Source of the DNA: an uncultured Oscillospiraceae bacterium
GTDB lineage: Bacteria; Bacillota; Clostridia; Oscillospirales; Oscillospiraceae
Length of the DNA: 5,449 nucleotides
Reading direction: 5' to 3'
Assembly (NCBI GenBank): GCA_910584805.1
Contig: CAJUCB010000090.1
Coordinates: 1-5,449 of the forward strand
Below the pieces are notes generated by a model. It made no database searches, was not told where the DNA came from, and saw only the letters and a program-made list of their open reading frames with translations. The position numbers were made by a program, and so were the translations under genes. Within the stretch, counting starts at the first letter, position 1. Each line of letters opens with the position of its first letter. Positions 1-5,420 of this stretch are shown piece after piece.

Positions 1-1
1 G

Positions 2-31
2 GTCCTGCAACTCATCCTCCAACTGCTGTAG
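2..31 (+). CDS. spoIIIAD: C-terminal tail of probable SpoIIIAD (5' truncated by window)
   Basis: Nine codons followed by TAG at 29-31 read VLQLILQLL, a hydrophobic membrane-type tail. The assignment rests mainly on position: in the conserved spoIIIA order, AD (a small multi-spanning membrane protein of the mother-cell channel complex) directly precedes AE, and the SpoIIIAE signal sequence begins immediately after this stop. Too little is present for family recognition by sequence alone. Confidence 0.45.
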   Translation, partial: VLQLILQLL

Positions 32-39
32 GACGGGCC

Positions 40-1134
40 CTGGTTCTGCTCCTGCTGGCGCTGCTGCTCCTGGCCCCCATGGGACGGGCCCTGGATGAGG
101 CGGCACTATCCCAGCAGCAGGCGGAGTCCTACGGTATGGACGAGCTGGAACGGGTGGGGGAGGACTTCACCGGTCAGGTGGAGATTGGCCAGGACTTGGA
201 TGTCCAGGGCATTTTGAAAACCATCGGCCAGCGGGGGCTGGATGCCCTGGGCGAGGTGGGCAAGAGCACTGTGCGAAGCTGTGTGCTGCTGCTGGTGGTC
301 ACCCTCCTGTGCGGCCTGGCAGAGGGCATGGCCACAGGCAGCGGTGGGGACCCCATGAGGCTCACCACCCTGGTGGCGATCCTCTCCATCACCACCATTG
401 CCGTGGGGGATGTCCACTCCCTGCTGACCATGGGGGAGGAGGCCATCAGCAGCATGGAAGGCCTGGGGGACGTGCTGTTCCCGGCGGTGTCCATGGCCAC
501 GGCGGCCAGCGGGACCCCGGCGGCGGCTGGGGTGAAGTACGGCATTACCATCCTCTTCTCCGACTTCCTCATCCGGCTGATCCGGCGGCTGTTGATCCCC
601 CTGTGTTACGCCTATGTGGCGGCAGGGGTGGCCTGGGCGGCCCTGGGCAACGAGGGCTTGAAGCGGGTGGGGGGCCTGTTGAAATGGCTGATCACCGTGA
701 TCCTCTCAGCGGTGCTGCTGGTGTTCATCGGCTATCTGAACCTCTCCGGGGTGATCTCCGGGGGGGCGGACGCGGCCACGGTGAAGGCGGCCAAGTTTAC
801 CATCTCCAACATGGTCCCCGTGGTGGGCGGGGTGATCTCCGACACGGCGGAAACCCTGCTGGCGGGGGCCTCCATCCTGCGCAACGCGGCGGGGGTGTTT
901 GGGATGCTGGCGGTGCTGGGGATCTGCATGGCCCCCTTTTTGAACCTGGGTCTGCACTACTTACTTTATAAGTGTACCGCTGCCCTGGCGGCCACCGCCT
1001 CCGGGGACGGACGGGTGACGGGGCTCATCGACCAGCTCAGCACAGCCTTCGGCCTGATCTTGGCCATGACAGGCTCCTGTGCCGTGCTGCTCATTGTGGC
1101 GATGATCTCCGCCGTGTCCACGGTGGCGGGATAG
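40..1134 (+). CDS. spoIIIAE: Stage III sporulation protein AE (start uncertain)
   Basis: Polytopic membrane protein of the SpoIIIA-SpoIIQ channel in the mother-cell membrane around the engulfed forespore, needed for late forespore gene expression. The frame begins with a signal-peptide-like core (Leu-rich, about 37-72) ending in a GRA site near the Met codon at 79. After a soluble acidic N-terminal stretch come several hydrophobic segments, including ones at about 275-340, 355-415, 550-650, 680-740, 890-990 and 1045-1125. The TAKF...N.VPVVGG...L.GAS segment at about 795-880 matches the conserved SpoIIIAE pattern (TAKFVTGNFIPVVG in B. subtilis, from memory). There is no in-frame ATG, GTG or TTG between 1 and 78. 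Starting at ATG 79 would discard the signal peptide, so I placed the start at CTG 40, with AGGA at 30-33 as a possible ribosome site. A start upstream of the window is equally possible. The product is about 364 residues from CTG, somewhat under the roughly 400 of B. subtilis. Identity is firm; the 5' end is not. Confidence 0.9.
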   Translation: MVLLLLALLLLAPMGRALDEAALSQQQAESYGMDELERVGEDFTGQVEIGQDLDVQGILKTIGQRGLDALGEVGKSTVRSCVLLLVVTLLCGLAEGMATGSGGDPMRLTTLVAILSITTIAVGDVHSLLTMGEEAISSMEGLGDVLFPAVSMATAASGTPAAAGVKYGITILFSDFLIRLIRRLLIPLCYAYVAAGVAWAALGNEGLKRVGGLLKWLITVILSAVLLVFIGYLNLSGVISGGADAATVKAAKFTISNMVPVVGGVISDTAETLLAGASILRNAAGVFGMLAVLGICMAPFLNLGLHYLLYKCTAALAATASGDGRVTGLIDQLSTAFGLILAMTGSCAVLLIVAMISAVSTVAG

Positions 1135-1147
1135 GAGGGATACATCC

Positions 1148-1636
1148 ATGACCATCATACGGACCTGGCTGCTCAGCGTCACGGTCTCCGCCATGGTCAT
1201 TGCTGTGGCGGAAGCCCTGATGCCAGAGGGCAGCGTGAAAAAGGTGGGGCGGCTCACCGGGGGCCTGATCCTCATCCTGGGTCTGGTCCAGCCCCTGGTG
1301 CGGCTGGACTATGACGACCTCTATGACCTGGTGAACAGCCTGCCAGCGGGGAGCATCCGCCAGGAGGCCTTGGTGGAGGAGAGCAGTCAGGCCCTGAAAA
1401 CGGGCATAGAACAGGAGCTTGCCTCATATATTGTGGACAAAGCGGCCCAGCTGGGGGCCACCTGCGGGGCCGCTGTGAAGTGCCGCCTGGGGGAGGACGG
1501 CATCCCGGTGCCAGAACGGGTGACGGTATCCGGGGCCCTCACAGGGGCCCAGAAGGAAGCACTGTCAGCCTATCTGGAAAAGGAGCTGGGCCTGCCACGG
1601 GAAGCGCAGCTTTACAGCAATGAGGGATCGCCATGA
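1148..1636 (+). CDS. spoIIIAF: Stage III sporulation protein AF
   Basis: A 162-residue membrane protein of the SpoIIIA channel complex. Two hydrophobic helices (about residues 4-25 and 36-52) are separated by a short charged loop (PEGSVKKVGR), the usual SpoIIIAF N-terminus. A soluble C-terminal domain follows (about 60-160), which in this family takes a ring-building-motif fold. It is shorter than the B. subtilis protein (about 206 residues). The start is well supported: AGGAGGG at 1133-1139 lies 8 nt before ATG and overlaps the stop codon of spoIIIAE. Its own TGA overlaps the next gene's ATG, implying translational coupling. Two cysteines lie close together in the soluble domain (ATCGAAVKC); any role for them is unknown. 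The call rests on the helix pair plus operon position. Confidence 0.88.
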   Translation: MTIIRTWLLSVTVSAMVIAVAEALMPEGSVKKVGRLTGGLILILGLVQPLVRLDYDDLYDLVNSLPAGSIRQEALVEESSQALKTGIEQELASYIVDKAAQLGATCGAAVKCRLGEDGIPVPERVTVSGALTGAQKEALSAYLEKELGLPREAQLYSNEGSP

Positions 1637-2139
1637 ACGGGAGAGAACGTCTGAGCCAATGGGCCAAAGTCAAAGCATCCATGGGAAGGTACCGGCTGGT
1701 GTGGCTGGTGATCCTGGCGGGGGTGTTCCTCCTGCTCCTTCCCACTGGGGGAGAGGAGGGAGAGCGGCAGGAAAGCCAAGAGGAGAGCTGGGCCTTCGAC
1801 CTGGCGGCCACGGAGGCGCGCCTATCCCAGGTCCTGTCCCGGATCGAAGGCGCGGGGGAGGTGAGCGTGATGCTTACCGTCCAAAACGGCCCCCAGAAGC
1901 GCCTGGCTGAGGACAAGGACGCGGGGGAGGACAGCACCCGCACCGAAACGGTGGTGCTCTCCAAGGGCAGCAGCCAGCAGGAGACCGTCACCGTCCAGGA
2001 GATGTTCCCCAAGTTCCAGGGCGCAGTTCTGGTCTGCCCTGGGGGGAACGACCCGGAGGTCCGCCTGAAGCTCACCGAAGCCACGGCGGCGCTCACCGGT
2101 CTGGGGAGCGATAAGATCTCGATCAGTAAAGGAAAGTGA
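1633..2139 (+). CDS. spoIIIAG: Stage III sporulation protein AG
   Basis: A 168-residue single-pass protein. A basic N-terminus (residues 1-21) is followed by one membrane helix (about 20-37) and an acidic Glu/Gln-rich linker (39-51). Next comes a ring-building-type domain: first helix/strand at about 54-82 (LSQVLSRIEGAGEVSVMLTV), a charged, presumably inserted segment at about 83-120, and the second half at about 122-167 (FQGAVLVCPGG, then a helix and KISISK). In B. subtilis, SpoIIIAG forms the large ring of the channel and its fold is interrupted by an inserted beta region. The insert here looks short, consistent with a total length well below the B. subtilis protein (about 229). ATG 1633 overlaps the spoIIIAF stop by 4 nt, with GAGGG at 1622-1626 as the ribosome site. 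Confidence 0.9.
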   Translation: MNGRERLSQWAKVKASMGRYRLVWLVILAGVFLLLLPTGGEEGERQESQEESWAFDLAATEARLSQVLSRIEGAGEVSVMLTVQNGPQKRLAEDKDAGEDSTRTETVVLSKGSSQQETVTVQEMFPKFQGAVLVCPGGNDPEVRLKLTEATAALTGLGSDKISISKGK

Positions 2140-2149
2140 GGAATTTTCT

Positions 2150-2728
2150 ATGAAACTCTGGAAACGTAATGCCATCGCGGCAGCCATCGTCCTGTTCGTC
2201 TGCGGCGCCGTCTACCTGAATTGGAGCTATGCCCAGGACACCCAGGCAGGGAAGAATTTAGGGGAGGCCACCTTGGTGGGCAGCGATTCCCTTCTGGGCA
2301 CCCAGGATGGCCAGGCGACCAAGGATAACGCTGGCGGGGAGGATGCCGCCACCCAGGACGGTTCCACGCCCTCCGGTACTTACTTCTCCACCGCCCGCCT
2401 CAACCGCCAGCAGGCCCGGGACAATGCCCTCTCCCTGCTCCAAGAGGCGGCCGGGGATGAGAAAGCGGACCAGTCCTCCATCGACGAGGCCAACGCTGCC
2501 ATCCAGACCATGGCGGGCTATACCGTCACCGAGGCCCAGATTGAAAACCTCATCACCGCCAAGGGCTATGCCGACTGCGTGGCCTTCCTGGGGGAGGACA
2601 GCATCAGCGTGGTGGTCTCCGCCCTGGCCAACGGTATGACCGATGCCGACGCTGCCCGCATCGGGGAGATCGTCATGGAACAGACCGGCCTGAAAGCCGA
2701 CCAGATCAAGATCATCGAGGCGGAGTAA
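2150..2728 (+). CDS. spoIIIAH: Stage III sporulation protein AH
   Basis: A 192-residue bitopic protein anchored in the mother-cell membrane. Its extracellular domain binds forespore SpoIIQ across the septal space and is related to the YscJ/FliF ring-building family. The MKLWKRN basic start and one helix (about residues 7-24) are followed by WSYAQD. A polar, low-complexity Asp/Gly/Thr/Ser linker occupies about 30-78. The ordered domain (about 80-192) starts with the family-typical YFSTARLNRQQARD, continues through a helix pair, and ends DQIKIIEAE. The start is supported by AGGA at 2139-2142, 7 nt before ATG, just after the spoIIIAG stop. It is the last gene of the operon, as in B. subtilis, and a strong inverted repeat follows 20 nt after its stop. 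The name is among the most secure here. Confidence 0.93.
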   Translation: MKLWKRNAIAAAIVLFVCGAVYLNWSYAQDTQAGKNLGEATLVGSDSLLGTQDGQATKDNAGGEDAATQDGSTPSGTYFSTARLNRQQARDNALSLLQEAAGDEKADQSSIDEANAAIQTMAGYTVTEAQIENLITAKGYADCVAFLGEDSISVVVSALANGMTDADAARIGEIVMEQTGLKADQIKIIEAE

Positions 2729-2748
2729 GCCCAGCTGAAACAAACAAT

Positions 2749-2789
2749 ACAGCCCCTCCTTACAGAAGAAATGTGTAAGGAGGGGCTGT
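2749..2789 (+). terminator. Perfect 16-bp inverted repeat after spoIIIAH
   Basis: Arms at 2749-2764 and 2774-2789 are perfectly complementary over 16 bp with a 9-nt loop (GAAGAAATG). The location, 20 nt after the spoIIIAH stop and before the next promoter, fits a transcription terminator. It lacks a T-run on the + side (GCCCAATATTGG follows). The T-rich side (ATTGTTTGTTTC) lies on the minus strand, so as drawn it is a better terminator for leftward transcription; for the operon it may act without a U-tract or as an RNA 3'-end stabiliser. Confidence 0.65.
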
Positions 2790-2810
2790 GCCCAATATTG
2801 GCACCCTGTG

Positions 2811-2849
2811 CCACGGCGGTGTTTCCCCTTCCATTTTTCGCCACCGTGG
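2811..2849. repeat. Imperfect dyad (11-bp arms) just upstream of the kinase -10 box
   Basis: CCACGGCGGTG at 2811-2821 can pair with CGCCACCGTGG at 2839-2849, with one mismatch and one G-T wobble. The 17-nt spacer is pyrimidine-rich. The right arm ends 2 nt before the TATAAT box and the spacer contains the -35 position, so it could be an operator. It could also be chance in GC-rich DNA or part of the preceding termination region. Confidence 0.35.
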
Positions 2850-2857
2850 GGTATAAT
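2829..2857 (+). promoter_or_regulatory. Probable sigma-A-type promoter for the kinase-cca unit
   Basis: A perfect TATAAT lies at 2852-2857, in a rare AT-rich patch of GC-rich DNA. The hexamer 17 nt upstream is TTCCAT (2829-2834), a poor -35 match, so an activator may be needed. The predicted start of transcription, near 2864, leaves a leader of about 20 nt containing the ribosome site of the kinase gene. Confidence 0.55.
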
Positions 2858-2870
2858 CAAAGAAAATTCC

Positions 2871-2877
2871 AGGGAGG
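2871..2877 (+). promoter_or_regulatory. Ribosome binding site that fixes the kinase start
   Basis: AGGGAGG lies 8 nt before ATG 2886. Together with the TATAAT box at 2852-2857 it argues against the longer in-frame GTG start at 2808, which would lie upstream of the promoter. Confidence 0.75.
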
Positions 2878-2885
2878 CGAAGGAC

Positions 2886-3752
2886 ATGGGAAAGAAGGGA
2901 AGGGGGCTGCTGCTTCTGGGGAGTGGATTCCTCCTGGGGGCTGTGTGGGTCAGAGGACGGGGCCGCGCCCCCGATGGCCGCCCCTCCACGGCGGAGCGCT
3001 TGGGGGAATTGCGCATCCAGCGGGAGAAGGAGCGGCTGCGTCGGGCCTATGAGCATCAGGATAGGGTGCGCCGGGATTTCACCGCCAACGTGTCCCACGA
3101 GTTGAAAACACCCCTGACCTCCATCTCCGGCTATGCGGAGATCATCCGGGAGGGGTTGGTCAAGAGCGAGGACGTGGGCCCCTTTGCCGGGAAGATCTAT
3201 GAGGAGGCCCAGCGGCTTATCACCCTGGTGGAGGATATTTTGAACCTCTCCCGCCTGGACGAGGGGGCCCCGCCCCGGGAGGAGATGGTGCGGGTGGACC
3301 TGTACCGCCTGTGCGAGGAGGCCATTGCCGCCCTGTCTGAGCCCGCCCGCCAGCGGGGGATTCACATGACCCTCTCCGGCCAGAGCCAGTTCGTGGAGGG
3401 CTCGGAGAAGATTTTGCGGGAAATCGTCTATAACCTCTGTGACAACGCGGTGAAGTATAATAAGGACCAGGGCAAGGTGGAGGTCACCGTGACCCAGGAG
3501 GGGAAGCGGGTAGCCCTCTACGTGGAGGACACCGGCATCGGCATTGCCCCGGAGGAGACCGAGCGGGTATTTGAACGCTTCTACCGGGTGGATAAGAGCC
3601 ACTCCAAGGAAATCGGCGGCACGGGCCTGGGGCTGTCTATTGTCAAGCATGCCGCCGCCTGCCACAATGCCAAGGTGCTCCTGGACAGCCAGCTGGGCAA
3701 GGGGACCTGTGTAGGGGTCTTTTTCCATCCGGCCAGGGAGGTGCGGCCATGA
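2886..3752 (+). CDS. Small membrane-anchored sensor histidine kinase (HisKA-HATPase), no sensor domain
   Basis: A 288-residue protein predicted to autophosphorylate on a histidine and pass the phosphate to an unidentified response regulator. A single hydrophobic helix (about residues 8-22) after MGKKGRG is followed by a basic linker and a charged, probably coiled-coil stretch (about 36-63). The H-box SHELKTPLTS contains His71 and an E-x-x-T motif (Glu72, Thr75) typical of HisKA kinases that also act as phosphatases. Then come the N-box NLCDNAVKYN (183-192, Asn187), G1 DTGIGI (215-220), F-box FERFYRVD (229-236) and G2 GGTGLGLS (244-251). All catalytic motifs are intact, and the core resembles the PhoR/WalK group. 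It lacks the second helix, extracellular domain, HAMP and PAS modules usual there. No response regulator gene lies in the window. The stop overlaps the cca start (ATGA), so the two are probably co-transcribed and coupled. Position after spoIIIA suggests, but does not show, a link to sporulation. Partner and signal are unknown. Confidence 0.9.
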   Translation: MGKKGRGLLLLGSGFLLGAVWVRGRGRAPDGRPSTAERLGELRIQREKERLRRAYEHQDRVRRDFTANVSHELKTPLTSISGYAEIIREGLVKSEDVGPFAGKIYEEAQRLITLVEDILNLSRLDEGAPPREEMVRVDLYRLCEEAIAALSEPARQRGIHMTLSGQSQFVEGSEKILREIVYNLCDNAVKYNKDQGKVEVTVTQEGKRVALYVEDTGIGIAPEETERVFERFYRVDKSHSKEIGGTGLGLSIVKHAAACHNAKVLLDSQLGKGTCVGVFFHPAREVRP

Positions 3753-5098
3753 AGCTGCCGCTGGCGCCCCAGGCGGAAACGGCCCTGGGCATCCTCCAAG
3801 GGGCGGGCTATGAGGCCTGGATTGTGGGGGGCTGTGTTCGGGACCTCCTTCTGGGCCGTACCCCCGAGGACTTCGACCTGTGTACCGCCGCCCGGCCGGA
3901 GGAGGTCAAGGACGTGTTTGCGGGCCATCGAATCGTGGAAACGGGCCTCCGGCATGGCACCGTGACGGTGCTGGTGGAGGGGATGCCCTTGGAGATCACC
4001 ACCTACCGGGTGGAAAGCGGCTCCGCCGATGCCCGCCACCCGGACCAGCTCCGCTTTACCCACAGCCTGCGGGAGGATGCGGCCCGGCGGGACTTCACCG
4101 TCAACGCCATGGCCTATGCCCCTGGGCGGGGCTTGCAGGACTTTTACGGCGGCCAGGGGGACCTAAAAAAGGGGCTCCTGCGCTGCGTGGGGGAGCCAGA
4201 CCGGCGCTTTCAAGAGGATGCCCTGCGCATCCTCCGGGCCCTGCGCTTCTCTGCCACCTTGGGCTTTGCCATAGAGGGGGAGACCCTGGCGGCGGCCCGG
4301 CGGCAAAAGGGGTTGCTTGTGGGGCTGTCCGCCGAGCGGGTGGCGGGAGAGCTGGGAAAACTGCTGGTGGGACAGGGAGCCAAAGGGGTCCTGCTGGACT
4401 ACCCGGACCTGCTGGGGGTGGTGCTGCCGGAGCTGTTGCCCATGGTGGGCTTGGACCAGCGAAACGTCCACCACTGCTATGACCTGCTCACCCACACCGC
4501 TGTGGCGGTGGACCATACCCCGCCCCAGATTGCCCTGCGCCTGGCGGCGCTGTTCCACGACTGTGGGAAACCTGCCTGCTTTTCCCTGGGGGAGGATGGC
4601 CAGGGGCATTTTTACGGCCACGCCCGGGAGAGCGCTGCCCTGGCAGAGACGGCCCTAAGGCGGCTGCGCTGCCCCAACAAGCTCCGGGAACGGGTGGTGA
4701 AGCTGATCCGTTACCACGACAGCCCGGTGGAGGAGAAGTTTTTGCGCCGCTGGCTGAACCGGCTGGGGGAGGAGGACTTTTTCGCCCTCCTGGCCCTTCA
4801 ACGGGCGGACAGCTTGGCTCTGGCTCCGGCCTACCGGGGCAGGGTGGAGGCATTGGACGGGATAGAGGCCCAGGCCCGGAAGCTGCTCCAAGAGACCCCC
4901 TGCCTGACGCTGCGGGACTTGGCGGTGAACGGCCGGGACTTGATGGCCTTAGGACTGGAAGGAAGGGCCATTGGCGCGGCGCTGGACCGGCTCTTGACGG
5001 CAGTGCTGGCGGGGAGTTTGTCCAATGAGAGAGCGGCGCTCTTGCAAAATTTGACAGATTTCGATGCAAAGAATCCAGACAAAAAAGAGAAAAAATGA
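3749..5098 (+). CDS. cca: CCA tRNA nucleotidyltransferase with HD domain
   Basis: A 449-residue class II nucleotidyltransferase that adds or repairs the 3'-terminal CCA of tRNAs in the cytoplasm. The head domain shows GGCVRD (27-32), the metal-binding pair in EDFDLCT (Asp41, Asp43), the EDAARRDFTVNAMAY block (107-121) and the nucleotide-recognition motif EDALR (154-158) in EDALRILRALRF. An HD domain follows: His247, the FHDCGK doublet (His268-Asp269), His289 and RYHD. That explains the length beyond the roughly 400 residues of the B. subtilis type. In this family HD domains can give phosphohydrolase activity on tRNA 3' ends. Some bacteria divide CC- and A-adding between two paralogues, so the exact specificity (CCA, A-only or poly(A)) cannot be settled from sequence alone. 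The start has GGGAGGT at 3736-3742, 6 nt before ATG, and overlaps the kinase stop by 4 nt. The last 15 or so codons are Lys-rich and AT-rich. Confidence 0.93.
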   Translation: MKLPLAPQAETALGILQGAGYEAWIVGGCVRDLLLGRTPEDFDLCTAARPEEVKDVFAGHRIVETGLRHGTVTVLVEGMPLEITTYRVESGSADARHPDQLRFTHSLREDAARRDFTVNAMAYAPGRGLQDFYGGQGDLKKGLLRCVGEPDRRFQEDALRILRALRFSATLGFAIEGETLAAARRQKGLLVGLSAERVAGELGKLLVGQGAKGVLLDYPDLLGVVLPELLPMVGLDQRNVHHCYDLLTHTAVAVDHTPPQIALRLAALFHDCGKPACFSLGEDGQGHFYGHARESAALAETALRRLRCPNKLRERVVKLIRYHDSPVEEKFLRRWLNRLGEEDFFALLALQRADSLALAPAYRGRVEALDGIEAQARKLLQETPCLTLRDLAVNGRDLMALGLEGRAIGAALDRLLTAVLAGSLSNERAALLQNLTDFDAKNPDKKEKK

Positions 5099-5181
5099 AG
5101 GAAAAGGGCGCAAAAACTAGAGAAAAGAGCGTTCGTCTGATAATTTTGCTAAAAAATCAAATTTTCCCTTTATTTTTTCTA

Positions 5182-5200
5182 TACAGTGTGATATACTGTA
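5182..5200. repeat. TACAGT-N7-ACTGTA dyad overlapping a promoter
   Basis: Perfect 6-bp inverted half-sites, TACAGT at 5182-5187 and ACTGTA at 5195-5200, have a 7-nt spacer. The right half overlaps the -10 hexamer at 5192-5197, a placement typical of repressor operators. No regulator can be named from this alone. Confidence 0.4.
5189..5197 (+). promoter_or_regulatory. Extended -10 promoter element
   Basis: TG-A-TATACT (TG at 5189-5190, hexamer at 5192-5197) matches the extended -10 consensus with a single deviation. TTTATT at 5169-5174 is a weak -35 at a 17-nt spacing. It lies in the most AT-rich part of the window, upstream of the hairpin-rich stretch. The predicted transcript starts near 5204. 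Confidence 0.5.
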
Positions 5201-5215
5201 GCCACTCAAAACGTT

Positions 5216-5243
5216 CGCTTTGTTTACAAAACAACCAAAAGCG
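5216..5243 (+). other. Hairpin near the predicted 5' end of the right-hand transcript
   Basis: TTGTTT (5220-5225) pairs with AAACAA (5229-5234) around an ACA loop. The stem can extend with CGCT (5216-5219) pairing to AGCG (5240-5243) across a 5-nt bulge. It would form about 12 nt into a transcript from the 5192-5197 promoter. Confidence 0.3.
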
Positions 5244-5288
5244 GATCGGGAGTGTTGGCTCAAACATGGTTTGGAAGGGAGAGATGCA

Positions 5289-5420
5289 GTGACCCCCAAG
5301 GGTAGAGAAAAACGTACATTGCGTGAAAAACGCAACCCGGTTTTCAGTGTATCGTCCGTGAAGGAAGACATGGAAGGGTGCGCTGGAAAGGAAAGAAGAT
5401 TCCAGCTGGTTGGGAAGTGA
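5289..5420 (+). CDS. Possible 43-residue basic small protein (doubtful)
   Basis: GTG at 5289 has a fair ribosome site (AAGGGAG, 5275-5281, 7 nt upstream) and opens a 43-codon frame rich in Lys, Arg and Glu (begins TPKGREKRTLREKRN, ends at TGA 5418-5420). I recognise no family, membrane segment or motif. The same bases form two perfect hairpins (5319-5335, 5382-5406), which argues for a structured RNA rather than a gene. ATG-CAG-TGA at 5284-5292 overlaps the GTG. Confidence 0.15.
   Translation: MTPKGREKRTLREKRNPVFSVSSVKEDMEGCAGKERRFQLVGK
5319..5335 (+). other. Perfect 6-bp hairpin, GAAAA loop
   Basis: TTGCGT (5319-5324) pairs fully with ACGCAA (5330-5335) around GAAAA. It is not followed by a T-run, so it is not an intrinsic terminator. 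Together with the neighbouring hairpins it suggests a folded RNA. Confidence 0.35.
5382..5406 (+). other. Perfect 7-bp hairpin with purine-rich loop
   Basis: GCTGGAA (5382-5388) pairs with TTCCAGC (5400-5406) around an 11-nt loop of only A and G. It starts four bases after a GTGCG (5378-5382), the sequence that begins many group II introns, and has no T-run after it. Confidence 0.35.

Noticed and set aside
1118..1128. 11-nt sequence in spoIIIAE complementary to the dyad arm at 2839-2849
   Set aside because: CCACGGTGGCG here simply encodes the end of SpoIIIAE. A single 11-nt match in GC-rich DNA is not evidence for a shared operator or base pairing.
2777..2790. AAGGAGG followed by GTG in the right arm of the hairpin
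   Set aside because: It resembles a ribosome site, but the spacing to GTG is too short, the sequence is buried in a 16-bp stem, and no protein-like frame follows.
2792..2801. CCAATATTGG perfect 10-bp palindrome
   Set aside because: It is short, isolated and not placed over a promoter core, so there is no support for it as a site beyond its symmetry.
2808..2885. Upstream in-frame GTG extension of the kinase
   Set aside because: It would start ahead of the TATAAT box and lacks a good ribosome site, whereas ATG 2886 has AGGGAGG 8 nt upstream. The added 26 residues do not resemble a membrane or sensor segment.
2760..3728. 322-codon open frame on the minus strand
   Set aside because: It lies antisense to the kinase gene, whose catalytic motifs are all intact on the + strand. 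Long antisense frames are expected in GC-rich coding DNA, and it has no recognisable protein features.
5095..5292. 65-codon frame whose ATG overlaps the cca stop
   Set aside because: The ATGA overlap is tempting, but there is no real ribosome site (only A-rich sequence), the composition is that of AT-rich intergenic DNA, and it runs across the promoter-operator region.
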